38,370 nt of DNA from Pseudonocardia sp. (GCF_025465255.1 NZ_JAODNI010000144.1:1-38370), one strand, 5' to 3'. Positions 1 through 11,314 are shown, numbered from the stretch's first letter. Translations and numbers: made by a program. Notes: generated by a model not told the origin, from the sequence alone.

Positions 1-2
1 CC

Positions 3-952
3 GCGCTGCGCGAGCAGCCGGAGCTGTTCCGGGAGTACTACGGCTCGGTCATCCCGCACGGTGACAACAAGTTCTCCGCGCTCAACGGTGCGGTGTGGTC
101 CGGCGGGTCCTTCATCTACGTGCCGCCGGGCGTGCACGTGGACATCCCGCTGCAGGCCTACTTCCGGATCAACACCGAGAACATGGGCCAGTTCGAGCGC
201 ACGCTGATCATCGTCGACGAGGGTGCCTACGTGCACTACGTCGAGGGCTGCACGGCGCCGATCTACAAGTCGGACTCGCTGCACTCCGCGGTCGTCGAGA
301 TCATCGTGAAGAAGGGCGGCCGCTGCCGCTACACGACCATCCAGAACTGGTCGAACAACGTCTACAACCTGGTCACCAAGCGCGCCAAGGCCGAGGAGGG
401 CGCGACCATGGAGTGGGTCGACGGCAACCTCGGCTCCAAGGTGACCATGAAGTACCCGGCGGTCTGGCTGATGGGCGAGCACGCGAAGGGCGAGGTCCTC
501 TCGATCGCCTTCGCGGGCGAGGGGCAGCACCAGGACGCCGGCGCGAAGATGGTGCACATGGCGCCGAACACGTCGTCGACGATCATCTCGAAATCGGTGG
601 CGCGCGGCGGCGGCCGGACCTCCTACCGGGGTCTCGTGCAGGTCAACGCGCGGGCGAAGAACTCCCGCTCGACGGTGAAGTGCGACGCGCTGCTGGTCGA
701 CACGATCAGTCGCAGCGACACCTATCCGTACGTGGACGTTCGCACCGACGACGTCTCGATGGGCCACGAGGCCACGGTCTCCAAGGTCAGCGGCGACCAG
801 CTCTTCTACCTGATGAGCCGGGGCCTGACCGAGGACGAGGCCATGGCGATGGTCGTGCGCGGGTTCGTCGAGCCCATCGCGCGCGAGCTGCCCATGGAGT
901 ACGCGCTGGAGCTGAACCGGCTCATCGAACTGCAGATGGAGGGTTCGGTCGG

Positions 953-956
<4 letters not shown>
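3..956 (+). CDS. sufB: SufB, Fe-S cluster scaffold subunit (5' end outside window)
   Basis: SufB is the scaffold subunit of the SufBCD complex, on which [Fe-S] clusters are built in the cytoplasm from sulfur delivered by SufS/SufU. The reading frame is open from the window edge, so about 317 residues of a protein usually near 475 are visible and the start is missing. The beta-helix core is recognisable from the conserved stretch [17 protein letters not shown], through [18 protein letters not shown] and VEGCTAP, to the C-terminal [20 protein letters not shown]. The last four bases form an ATGA overlap with sufD, which implies translational coupling. First gene seen of a sufBDCSUT operon. Any upstream SufR-type repressor would lie outside the window. 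Confidence 0.96.
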
Positions 957-4259
<3,303 letters not shown>

Positions 4260-4261
4260 GG

Positions 4262-4729
4262 ATGCGGCTCGAGCAGATGTACCAGGAGATCATCCTGGAT
4301 CACTACCGCTCGCCCCACGGGGCGGGCCTGCGGGACCCGTTCGACGCGGAGACCCACCACGTCAACCCGACCTGCGGGGACGAGGTGACGCTGCGGGTGA
4401 AGCTGGACGAGTCCGGCGAGAAGGTCCAGGACGTCTCCTACGAGACCCTGGGCTGCTCGATCAGCCAGGCCTCGACGTCGGTGATGACCGATCTCGTCGT
4501 CGGGCAGAGCGTCGACGAGGCCTTCCGCATCCTGGCCTCGTTCCAGGAGATGGCGCAGGGCCGCGGCAAGGTGGAGCCGGACGAGGCCGTGATCGGGGAC
4601 GGCGTCGCCTTCGCGGGCGTCGCGAAGTACCCGGCACGGGTCAAGTGCGCGCTCCTGGGCTGGATGGCGTTCAAGGACGCCGTGGTCCGGGTACACGACG
4701 AGGCAACCCCGAAGGGAGCCCAGGCATGA
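4262..4729 (+). CDS. sufU: SufU, zinc-dependent sulfurtransferase
   Basis: SufU (155 aa) takes the persulfide sulfur from SufS and relays it to the SufBCD scaffold; Gram-positive and actinobacterial Suf systems use it in place of SufE. The three conserved cysteines and the aspartate that bind zinc are visible: Cys38 and Asp40 in NPTCGDE, Cys65 in LGCSISQAS and Cys129 in VKCALLGW. The insertion between the second and third cysteines that distinguishes SufU from IscU is present. The gene starts two bases after the sufS stop and ends in an ATGA overlap with the next gene. Confidence 0.95.
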   Translation: MRLEQMYQEIILDHYRSPHGAGLRDPFDAETHHVNPTCGDEVTLRVKLDESGEKVQDVSYETLGCSISQASTSVMTDLVVGQSVDEAFRILASFQEMAQGRGKVEPDEAVIGDGVAFAGVAKYPARVKCALLGWMAFKDAVVRVHDEATPKGAQA

Positions 4730-5136
4730 GCGACACGACCGAGACCACCGCCGCCGAGGAGGAGGTCGTCCGGGGCGCCGCCGGGATGCCCGAGCCTCCC
4801 GCGGCCGCCGCGGAGGGCCCCTCCCTCGACGACCTCGAGGAGGCCATGCGGGACGTCGTGGACCCCGAGCTGGGGATCAACGTCGTCGATCTCGGCCTCG
4901 TCTACGGCCTCGCCGTGGAGGACAACAAGGCGATCATCGACATGACCCTGACCTCCGCGGCCTGCCCGCTGACGGACGTCATCGAGGAGCAGGCGCGCAG
5001 CGCCCTCACCGGTGGCGGCACCGGCGGCCTCGTCGAGGACATCACGATCAACTGGGTCTGGATGCCGCCGTGGGGCCCGGAGAAGATCACCGAGGACGGC
5101 CGCGAGCAGCTGCGCGCCCTCGGCTTCCGGGTCTGA
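4726..5136 (+). CDS. sufT: SufT-like metal-sulfur cluster assembly factor (DUF59/MIP18)
   Basis: A 136-aa protein with a DUF59/MIP18 domain, the family that assists Fe-S protein maturation and ends many actinobacterial suf operons. After an acidic, Ala/Pro-rich tail of about 45 residues comes the domain: LEEAMRDVVDPELGINVVDLGLVYG, the cysteine-bearing TSAACPLTDVI loop, and INWVWMPPWGPEKITEDGR. ATG 4726 overlaps the sufU stop (ATGA). It is the last gene of the operon; a strong hairpin follows 20 bases downstream. The function is inferred from family and context. Confidence 0.92.
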   Translation: MSDTTETTAAEEEVVRGAAGMPEPPAAAAEGPSLDDLEEAMRDVVDPELGINVVDLGLVYGLAVEDNKAIIDMTLTSAACPLTDVIEEQARSALTGGGTGGLVEDITINWVWMPPWGPEKITEDGREQLRALGFRV

Positions 5137-5155
5137 TCAGCGCTCTTCCTCCCGT

Positions 5156-5194
5156 ACGGCCCGTTCGTCCCGTAGGTCGGGACGAACGGGCCGT
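5156..5194. terminator. Bidirectional terminator between sufT and the cyclase gene
   Basis: A 17-bp perfect stem (5156-5172 with 5178-5194) and a 5-base loop (taggt) lie between two converging genes. On the + strand it is followed by TTCGTCGTT. Its place 20 bases after sufT and 22 bases beyond the cyclase stop suits termination from both sides. Confidence 0.88.
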
Positions 5195-5215
5195 TCGTCG
5201 TTCCCGGGCTCCCCG

Positions 5216-6271
5216 TCACCCGGCGCAGCCGAGCAGGAACGGGTGCAGGTTGCGGTAGCCGCGGACCTGTAGCGGCCGCAGCGGGCGGATGTGGAAGCGC
5301 GGATCGTCCCGGAGCGCCGCGGCCACCTCGCGGTCCACCAGGATCGAGTCCGGGCGCGCGTGGCTGGTGAGCCGGGCGGCGATGTTCACGACCTCGCCGT
5401 ACACGTCCCCGTAGCGGACCAGGACCTCCCCGTACGCGACGCCGATCCGCAGCCGGGGGAGCGACGGCTCGGCCTCGACCCGCTCCCTCAGCGCGAGGGC
5501 GATCGCGGCGGCCGCGCCCGCGTCGTCGGCCACGAAGAGGACCTCGTCGCCGACCGTCTTGATGATCCGGCCGTGCCCCTCGGCGATCACGTCGGTGGTG
5601 CTGGAGGAGAACCGCTCGATCATCTCGCTCAGCTCCGCGGCGGAGCGGCGCCGGGTCGTGCGGGTGAAGCCGACCATGTCCGCGAACCCGACGGCCAGCG
5701 GCCAGGTCTCCGCGCGGGGCTCGACGTCCGAGGACCCGTCTCGGCCGACGACGAAGCGCGACACCGTGGCCGCCATGTGCCGTCGCCAGACGTAGGACTG
5801 CAGCTGCTCGAGCTTCGGCAGCAGGCCCGCCGCGAGCTGCAGCGACTGCTCGGGCGTCAGCTCCTCGGCCCGCTCGGCGACGATCCGGGCGAGCATCCCG
5901 ACCTGCCACTCGGCGAGCCGGGACATGGCCTGCGCGACCGCCCGGCCCACGGCCTCCCGCTCGTCCGGGGCCAACACGCCGGCCTCGGTCAGCTGTCGCA
6001 GCGCGGTGGCGGCCTCGATGTCCCGCTCGGTGAACAGGACGTCCGCGTCGTCCACCTCGGGGAAGCCGAGCGCGCGCCAGAGCCGGTGGCCCTCCTCGGG
6101 CGGGATCCCGGCCCGTTCGACGACCTCCGCGCGGGTGTACTCGCGCGGCGCCCCGAGGACGATCTCCTCGAGCGCGGACGTCAGCGATCCGGACTCGTCG
6201 ACCCGGCGGGCCTCGCCGCGCTGGGCGGCGGAGAGGAGCTCGCCCAGGTCGTCGAGCCAGCCGTCGGCCAC
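5216..6271 (-). CDS. Class III adenylate cyclase with N-terminal regulatory domain
   Basis: A 351-aa soluble cyclase that should make cAMP from ATP. Residues 1-180 form a helical regulatory domain of the kind found in the pH-sensing mycobacterial cyclase Rv1264; residues 190-351 are the class III catalytic domain. Catalytic residues are complete: metal-binding Asp198 (FADMVGFT) and Asp242 (TVGDEV), adenine-selecting Lys238 and Asp289 (GDVYG), and transition-state Asn296 and Arg300 (NIAAR). Lys plus Asp indicates ATP rather than GTP. No membrane segment is seen. It starts with GTG four bases after the universal stress protein gene, so the two are probably one operon. Sensing of pH is an analogy, not shown here. 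Confidence 0.92.
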   Translation of the reverse strand: MADGWLDDLGELLSAAQRGEARRVDESGSLTSALEEIVLGAPREYTRAEVVERAGIPPEEGHRLWRALGFPEVDDADVLFTERDIEAATALRQLTEAGVLAPDEREAVGRAVAQAMSRLAEWQVGMLARIVAERAEELTPEQSLQLAAGLLPKLEQLQSYVWRRHMAATVSRFVVGRDGSSDVEPRAETWPLAVGFADMVGFTRTTRRRSAAELSEMIERFSSSTTDVIAEGHGRIIKTVGDEVLFVADDAGAAAAIALALRERVEAEPSLPRLRIGVAYGEVLVRYGDVYGEVVNIAARLTSHARPDSILVDREVAAALRDDPRFHIRPLRPLQVRGYRNLHPFLLGCAG

Positions 6272-6275
6272 GGGC

Positions 6276-6725
6276 TCAGGTCGTGTGGACGATGAGCACG
6301 TCGACGCCCGAGCGGCGCGCGACGTCCGCGGGCACCGAGCCGAGCAGCCGCCCGCTCAGGGTGTTGAGCCCCTTGTTGCCGACGACCAGCAGGTCCGCCT
6401 TGCGCTCCAGGACCGCCTTGCGCAGCACGTCGACGGGGGCGCCGTCCTCCGCGTGCTTGGTGATCTTGGTGGCGCCGACGGCGACGGCGCGGTCCTCGGC
6501 GGTGCGCAGCGCCTCCTCGGCCGGCGACCAGCCGCGGACGAGGTAGGCCTCGTCGCCGAGCGCGTCCTCGGCGCCGGCGGTCTCCTCGCGGGTCGCGGGC
6601 GTGTATGCCGAGACGATGACGAGCTCGGCGTCGCTGTCGCGGGCGACGGCCGCGGCACGCTCGACGGCGGCGTACGAGGTGGCGGATCCGTCGGTACCGA
6701 CGACGACGGTGGTGTAGGCGGACAT
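6276..6725 (-). CDS. Universal stress protein, UspA family
   Basis: A 149-aa single-domain UspA protein. It opens with the usual VVVGTDGSATSYAA and ends with the ATP-binding signature G-2x-G-9x-G-S (GNKG, nine residues, GS) followed by ADVARRSGVDVLIVHT, so it belongs to the ATP-binding class. The ATG at 6725 has GGAGG at a good distance; an in-frame upstream ATG at 6803 is unlikely because it would run into the lycopene cyclase gene. It lies four bases ahead of the adenylate cyclase. Some actinobacterial Usp proteins bind cAMP (known of the family), so the pair may act together; that is inference. Confidence 0.92.
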   Translation of the reverse strand: MSAYTTVVVGTDGSATSYAAVERAAAVARDSDAELVIVSAYTPATREETAGAEDALGDEAYLVRGWSPAEEALRTAEDRAVAVGATKITKHAEDGAPVDVLRKAVLERKADLLVVGNKGLNTLSGRLLGSVPADVARRSGVDVLIVHTT

Positions 6726-6774
6726 GGGGCCTCCGACTCTTCGAGCGCGGGAAATCACGTCTGGTCGCGGGAGG

Positions 6775-7968
6775 TTACCGTGTGGTAGCGGGGGTTCCGC
6801 CACCCGACCCGCCGGTCACTGACCAGGCAGGGGGCGTCCGGGGGAGCAGCGCGGGTCCCACCAGACGGGCGCGTAGCCACCACTCCGAACGGCCGAAGAG
6901 CGCGCCCATGGCCCCGAGGGTGCCGCCGAGGTCGTCGCGGCCGGTCAGGTAGGCCCAGCGATGCCGCGGCGGCAGACCCAGGAACACCTCGAAGAACTCC
7001 GGTACCGCGGCCGGTGGCATCCGCAGCAGCGCCTCCAGGCCGCGGTGGCGCAGCAGATGCACGGCCCGGGCGGATGCCGGCCAGACGACGTCCTGCGCGG
7101 CGCGGCGGGCCCGGTCCGGGGAGTCCGGCAGCCACCGGGCGAGCGCCGCCGCCACGGCCGGCGCGAGGGTGAGCGCCGTGGCGACGCTGAACCCGGTGGC
7201 CGGGTGGACCAGTGGGGCGGCGGCCCCGAAGCCGGCCGGGTTGCGCGGGCCGTCGACCGGGAAGCGCACCCGCTCCTGCCGGGCGTCCGGCGGGACGGTG
7301 ACGTCGTGGTGGGCCAGCCGTGCCGCGAGCCTGCGGCGGAGCACCGGGAGCGGGAGCCCCGGCCGCCGGGCCAGGGAGGTCTCCTCGAGCAGGACGGCCC
7401 CGCCCCCGAGCGGGACGGCGTAGAGGAAGGTCGGCCAACCGTCCTCGCCGTGGTCGGGCCGCCAGTCCATGAACAGCGCCTCGCCGGGGCCGACGAGCGG
7501 TGCCGCGATGTGCGCGTCGACGACGATCCCGTGGGCCGTCTGCTCGGCCGCGGCCCTGCGCGCGGGCGCGCCGAGGGGGGAGCGGTGCCCACCGGCGTCG
7601 ATCACGACCTCGGCCTCGAGCGCGCCGCCGTCCGCGAGCCGGGCTCGGCCGCCGTCCGTCCCGAGCACCCGTCCGCGGTGCAGTGCGACGCCGTCGAGCC
7701 CGGCGTCGAGGTGCGCGCGCAGCCCGTCGACGTGCAGGACGGCGTACTCCCAGCCCAGGGACCGCTCGGTACGGGCGATCGCCCGGCCGCGGGAACGCGA
7801 CGCGACGGCCGACGCGGGCAGGTCCGCGGGCAGCTCGTCCGCCCAGGCGGCGAACGTCGAGCGCCACGGCCGCCCCGGGTCCTGGTCCACGAGCGCGGTC
7901 CGGAGCCCGAGCCGCGCGGCCGCGCCCGCAAGCGCCCGTCCCGCGGGACCGCCGCCGACGACGAGCAC
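6775..7968 (-). CDS. Lycopene cyclase-family FAD-dependent enzyme
   Basis: About 397 aa, with an N-terminal FAD-binding fold (VVGGGPAGRALAGAAARLGL), a mid-protein VIDAGGHRSP, and the lycopene-cyclase signature PLVHPATGFSVATAL near the middle to C-terminal half. Relatives (CrtY/CrtL) cyclise lycopene ends to beta-ionone rings. No phytoene synthase or desaturase gene is in the window, so the substrate is uncertain. The GTG at 7968 is the first standard start. An in-frame CTG at 7986, overlapping the stop of the upstream dehydrogenase (CTGA) and preceded by GGGGAGG, has a better ribosome site and may be the true start (403 aa). It ends with TAA just beyond the stress-protein gene. Confidence 0.85.
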   Translation of the reverse strand: MLVVGGGPAGRALAGAAARLGLRTALVDQDPGRPWRSTFAAWADELPADLPASAVASRSRGRAIARTERSLGWEYAVLHVDGLRAHLDAGLDGVALHRGRVLGTDGGRARLADGGALEAEVVIDAGGHRSPLGAPARRAAAEQTAHGIVVDAHIAAPLVGPGEALFMDWRPDHGEDGWPTFLYAVPLGGGAVLLEETSLARRPGLPLPVLRRRLAARLAHHDVTVPPDARQERVRFPVDGPRNPAGFGAAAPLVHPATGFSVATALTLAPAVAAALARWLPDSPDRARRAAQDVVWPASARAVHLLRHRGLEALLRMPPAAVPEFFEVFLGLPPRHRWAYLTGRDDLGGTLGAMGALFGRSEWWLRARLVGPALLPRTPPAWSVTGGSGGGTPATTR

Positions 7969-7982
7969 GTCCGGTGTGGGGC

Positions 7983-8786
7983 TCAGGCGTGCCTCCCCGC
8001 GGAGAGCGAGCCGCCGTCGATCCGGATCGTGTCCCCGGTGATCCAGCTCGACGCGTCCGACACGAGGAACCCGACCGCCGCTGCGACGTCCTCCGGCACC
8101 CCGAGCCGCTTCATCGGGTAGCCCGCGGCGACCCCGGCCTCGTCCCGCTCGTAGAGCGCGGCGGCGAAGGCGGTCTTCACCACGGCGGGCGCGACGGCGT
8201 TGACCCGGATCTTCGGCCCGAGCTGCCCGGCGAGCTCCTCGGTCAGCCTGATCAGCGCCGCCTTCGACGCCCCGTACGCGCCGATCACGCCGGTGGAGCG
8301 CAGCCCGCCGACCGACGCGACGTTGACGATCGTGCCGCCGTGCTCGCCCATGCCCGCGTGGTAGCACTGCTGCACGAACCCGAGCGCCGCGACCACGTTG
8401 ACGTCGAAGATCTTGGTGACCGCGCCGAGGTCCGCGTCGACCAGCGGGCCGTACTGCGGGTTGATCCCCGCGTTGTTGACCAGGATGCCGATGTTCCCGA
8501 AGGTCTCCACGGTGCGCCGGACGGCCTCCTCGCGGTGTACGGCGTCGCCCGCGTTGCCCTGCGCGGTGAGCACCCGCGACGGGTCCCCGCACCCCTTGCC
8601 CAGCTCGACGGCCGCGGCCTCGAGCTGCTCGGCCTTGCGCCCGGTGATCGTCACCGACGCGCCGCGGGCCAGCAGCTCGGCGGCGATCGCGAGGCCGATG
8701 CCCCGGCTGGCGCCCGTGACCAGAGCGGCCCGGCCCACGAGATCCTGGGGGACGGGACGGGGACCGGCACCGGTGACGTCGCTCAT
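7983..8786 (-). CDS. Short-chain dehydrogenase/reductase
   Basis: A 267-aa classical SDR. It has the NAD(P)-binding TGASRGIG at 24-31, NNAG at 104-107, and the catalytic tetrad Asn130, Ser158, Tyr171 and Lys175 (YGASK), with the C-terminal ITGDTIRIDGG. An Arg50 after the second beta strand (ITGRK) suggests NADPH preference. Substrate unknown; some FabG-like and tropinone-reductase-like SDRs share this layout. The stop overlaps the possible CTG start of the lycopene-cyclase-like gene, so the two are likely one transcript. The transcript appears leaderless (TAGGGT six bases before ATG). Confidence 0.93.
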   Translation of the reverse strand: MSDVTGAGPRPVPQDLVGRAALVTGASRGIGLAIAAELLARGASVTITGRKAEQLEAAAVELGKGCGDPSRVLTAQGNAGDAVHREEAVRRTVETFGNIGILVNNAGINPQYGPLVDADLGAVTKIFDVNVVAALGFVQQCYHAGMGEHGGTIVNVASVGGLRSTGVIGAYGASKAALIRLTEELAGQLGPKIRVNAVAPAVVKTAFAAALYERDEAGVAAGYPMKRLGVPEDVAAAVGFLVSDASSWITGDTIRIDGGSLSAGRHA

Positions 8787-8792
8787 GGGGCG

Positions 8793-8798
8793 ACCCTA
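8793..8798 (-). promoter_or_regulatory. -10 element of a leaderless promoter for the SDR gene
   Basis: On the - strand TAGGGT ends six bases before the ATG at 8786. That spacing puts the transcript start at or next to the start codon, a common actinobacterial arrangement. No Shine-Dalgarno sequence is present, which fits. No clear -35 is visible. Confidence 0.5.
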
Positions 8799-9006
8799 CT
8801 TCGCACCGGCGGCGCGGCGGGCACCCCGATCGGGACACGGCGAAGACCGGAGAGCACGGGCGATCGAGGAGACGGGGAATCGGGCCGCCACGATTCTCGT
8901 TGGACCGAGTGACAGAGAGAACGCCGCTCGGTCGACGACGACCGCGCCCGCGGTGAGATCGGTCATGTCGGACCCCCGCGATGCGAAACGGGTCGACACG
9001 GCCCGC

Positions 9007-9036
9007 TACCGTGGAGCCGTGGTCCAGATCGAGTAG
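9007..9036 (+). promoter_or_regulatory. Leaderless promoter and five-codon upstream ORF ahead of ABC-F gene
   Basis: TACCGT at 9007-9012 matches the TANNNT -10 pattern and is followed after six bases by GTG at 9019. That GTG opens a mini-ORF of five codons (M-V-Q-I-E) ending in TAG at 9034-9036. If transcription starts at 9019, the mini-ORF would be a leaderless upstream peptide in the ABC-F leader of about 120 nt. Seen directly: motif, spacing and ORF. Its translation and a regulatory role are inferred. Confidence 0.4.
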
Positions 9037-9052
9037 GTGCGTGCGCCCCGCG

Positions 9053-9070
9053 GCGGACAGCTCTGTCCGC
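9053..9070 (+). promoter_or_regulatory. Hairpin in the ABC-F leader
   Basis: GCGGACAG (9053-9060) and CTGTCCGC (9063-9070) are perfect inverted repeats separated by CT, giving a stem of about 7-8 bp 17 bases after the mini-ORF stop. There is no U-tract. It could be an attenuator or an anti-ribosome structure upstream of the GTG start at 9139. Confidence 0.5.
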
Positions 9071-9138
9071 GAGTCCTCCCACGCGGCGGCCGCCCCCCAC
9101 CGTCTCACCCCTCGTACTCCGGTCTGGAGCCCTTTCAC

Positions 9139-10761
9139 GTGATCACCGCCAACGCCCTCGAACTGCGCGCCGGTTCCCGCATCCTGCTCTCCGACGCCTC
9201 GCTGCGCGTCCAGCCGGGGGACCGGATCGGTCTCGTCGGCCGCAACGGCGCCGGCAAGACCACCTCGATGCGCGTCCTCGCGGGGGAGGGTGAGCCGTAC
9301 GGCGGCAGCGTCACCGCCAACTCGCCCATCGGTTACCTGCCGCAGGACCCGCGCGAGGGGGACCTGTCCGTCACCGCCAAGGACCGGGTGCTCTCCGCCC
9401 GTGGCCTGGACGAGCTGCTGCGCAAGCTGGAGAAGGTCCAGACGGCGATGGCCGAGCTGGTCGACGGCGCGGAGAACGACAAGGCCGTGCGCGAGTACGG
9501 CCGGATCGAGGAGCGCTTCTCGGCCCTGGGCGGGTACGCCGCCGAGAGCGAGGCCGCGCGCATCTGCACCCACCTCGGGCTGCCCGAGCGGGTGCTCAAC
9601 CAGCAGGTCGCCACGCTCTCCGGTGGTCAGCGCCGCCGCGTCGAGCTCGCCCGGATCCTGTTCGCGGCCTCGGACGGCGGTTCGCAGAGCAACACCACGC
9701 TGCTGATCGACGAGCCCACGAACCACCTCGACGCGGACTCGATCACCTGGCTGCGCGGGTTCCTGCAGTCCCACGAGGGCGGCCTCGTGGTGATCAGCCA
9801 CGACACGGACCTGCTCGCGGACGTCGTCAACAAGGTGTGGTTCCTGGACGCGACCCGCAGCGAGGTCGACGTCTACAACATGGACTGGAAGCGCTACCTC
9901 GAGGCGCGGGCGACGGACGAGAAGCGCCGCCGCCGCGAGCGCGCCAACGCCGAGAAGAAGGCGTCGGTCCTGCACACCCAGGCGCTGAAGATGGGGGCCA
10001 AGGCCACCAAGGCCGTCGCCGCCAAGAACATGGCCAGGCGGGCGGACGAGCTGCTGGCCAACCTCGAGCCGGACCGCCAGGCGGACCGGGTGGCCAAGAT
10101 CCGTTTCCCGGACCCCGCGCCGTGCGGGCGCACCCCGCTGACGGCCGAGGGCCTGACCAAGGCGTTCGGCTCGCTCGAGGTGTTCACCGGCGTCGACCTC
10201 GCGGTGGACCGGGGGGCCAAGGTCGTCGTGCTCGGCCTCAACGGCGCGGGCAAGACCACGCTGCTGCGGCTGCTGGCCGGGACCGAGAAGCCGGACGCCG
10301 GCGAGGTCCACCCCGGCCACGGGTTGCGCACCGGGTACTTCGCGCAGGAGCACGACACGCTGGACATGGACGCCTCGGTCTGGGAGAACATCCGGCACGC
10401 CTCGCCGGACACCCACGCGCAGCAGCTCCGCACGGTGCTGGGCACGTTCATGTTCTCGGGCGAGCAGCTCGACCAGCAGGCGGGAACCCTGTCCGGCGGC
10501 GAGCGGACCCGGCTCGCGCTGGCGGGCCTCGTCTCCAGCTCGGCCAACGTGCTGCTGCTCGACGAGCCCACGAACAACCTGGACCCGGCGAGCCGCGAGC
10601 AGGTCCTCGACGCGCTGCGCCGCTTCGCGGGGGCCGTCGTCCTCGTGACCCACGACCCGGGCGCCGTCGAGGCCCTGAACCCGGACAAGGTCATCGTCCT
10701 GCCCGACGGCACCGAGGATCACTGGTCCACGGACTACCTCGAGCTCGTGCAGCTCGCCTGA
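9139..10761 (+). CDS. ABC-F family ATPase (ribosome-associated type)
   Basis: A 540-aa protein with two ABC ATPase domains in tandem and no membrane segments, the ABC-F layout. Members bind the ribosomal E site and act in translation or protect against ribosome-targeting antibiotics. Domain 1 has GRNGAGKTT, LSGGQRRRVELAR and LLIDEPTNHLD; domain 2 has GLNGAGKTTLL, LSGGERTRLALAG and LLLDEPTNNLD. A charged linker between them (EKRRRRERANAEKKAS) matches the P-site tRNA-interaction motif region. The start is GTG 9139, preceded by TGGAG and beginning with the conserved VITANALELRAGSRILL; earlier in-frame starts add proline-rich sequence without family likeness. It corresponds in position to M. tuberculosis Rv1473. 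Housekeeping or resistance role cannot be told apart. Confidence 0.94.
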   Translation: MITANALELRAGSRILLSDASLRVQPGDRIGLVGRNGAGKTTSMRVLAGEGEPYGGSVTANSPIGYLPQDPREGDLSVTAKDRVLSARGLDELLRKLEKVQTAMAELVDGAENDKAVREYGRIEERFSALGGYAAESEAARICTHLGLPERVLNQQVATLSGGQRRRVELARILFAASDGGSQSNTTLLIDEPTNHLDADSITWLRGFLQSHEGGLVVISHDTDLLADVVNKVWFLDATRSEVDVYNMDWKRYLEARATDEKRRRRERANAEKKASVLHTQALKMGAKATKAVAAKNMARRADELLANLEPDRQADRVAKIRFPDPAPCGRTPLTAEGLTKAFGSLEVFTGVDLAVDRGAKVVVLGLNGAGKTTLLRLLAGTEKPDAGEVHPGHGLRTGYFAQEHDTLDMDASVWENIRHASPDTHAQQLRTVLGTFMFSGEQLDQQAGTLSGGERTRLALAGLVSSSANVLLLDEPTNNLDPASREQVLDALRRFAGAVVLVTHDPGAVEALNPDKVIVLPDGTEDHWSTDYLELVQLA

Positions 10762-11086
10762 TCCGATCATCCGGCGCAGCGGCGCCATCCCGCTGCATCG
10801 CCCGACCGGACGCGCACGGTCACCGATTCGACGCCTCAAGGTGATCCCGAAAGCGGTTTCACTGCTCCCATGTGTCGAAATGCGGCGCCGAATGGTCACG
10901 GAGTGCCGCGAGGACCGATTCAGCACCACTCTTCCGCGTGATCCATTCGGGCGAACCGTTCACCGATCATGTGCGTTGATCTCCTGGCACGTCGCCCGCT
11001 TCTGGATCATCATTGCCGGACCGGACGCACCGGAAGCGCCGGTCACGCGGCGGGGCGCCGCGTCGGGGTGGAGGAGGTCAAGTGTC
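10762..11086. other. Intergenic region between ABC-F and HTH genes
   Basis: A 325-base stretch without a convincing gene. A small GC hairpin at 10774-10787 (GGCGC, loop AGCG, GCGCC) may end the ABC-F transcript. The rest is less GC-rich than its neighbours, with several GATCA steps, and probably contains the promoter of the HTH gene; no clear -35/-10 pair could be fixed. Confidence 0.5.
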
Positions 11087-11296
11087 GTGACCGACCTGAA
11101 GAAGGGCGCTCGTATCACGGGCACCCAGCGGGACAAACTCGCGACGGATCTGAAGAAGAAGTATGAGAAGGGCGCGAGCATCCGCGCTCTCGCGGAGCAG
11201 ACGGGACGTTCCTACGGGTTCGTGCACCGGGTGCTCAGCGAGACCGGGGTGGCACTCCGTGGTCGGGGCGGAGCGACGCGTACCAAGAAGAAGTAG
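11087..11296 (+). CDS. Small helix-turn-helix protein (Rv1473A-like)
   Basis: A 69-aa basic protein. Residues about 14-50 form a helix-turn-helix: KLATDLKKKYEKGASIRALAEQTGRSYGFVHRVL, the Lsr2/resolvase-like layout in which the second helix (SYGFVHRVLSETG) would contact DNA. The tail GRGGATRTKKK is strongly basic. GTG 11087 has GAGGAGG nine bases upstream, so longer readings starting at 10841 are not favoured. It follows the ABC-F gene, as Rv1473A follows Rv1473 in M. tuberculosis. It may regulate transcription or bind the nucleoid; its target is unknown. Confidence 0.85.
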   Translation: MTDLKKGARITGTQRDKLATDLKKKYEKGASIRALAEQTGRSYGFVHRVLSETGVALRGRGGATRTKKK

Positions 11297-11314
11297 CCGC
11301 TTTCTCGCCAGCGG
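11297..11314 (+). terminator. Weak hairpin after HTH gene
   Basis: CCGCT (11297-11301) pairs with AGCGG (11310-11314) directly after the TAG of the HTH gene. The stem is only five bp and lacks a U-tract, so termination here is a guess. Confidence 0.3.

Larger units (their letters stand above)
8787..9138. other. Divergent intergenic region, SDR / ABC-F
   Basis: A 352-base region with no long gene. The left end carries the SDR promoter. The right third is the leader of the ABC-F gene, with a -10-like TACCGT (9007-9012), a five-codon ORF and a hairpin, listed separately. A weak 6-bp inverted repeat GAATCG/CGATTC lies near 8876-8895. I see nothing else definite. Confidence 0.6.

Noticed and set aside
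9037..9138. N-terminal extension of the ABC-F protein from GTG 9037
   Set aside because: Directly follows the mini-ORF stop, encodes the leader hairpin as Pro/Arg-rich residues, and no ABC-F family member I recall has it.
8790..10929. - strand open frame running through the ABC-F gene into SDR and cyclase frames
   Set aside because: Only the 3' part is real (lycopene cyclase-like); the remainder is antisense to ABC-F and out of frame with the SDR.
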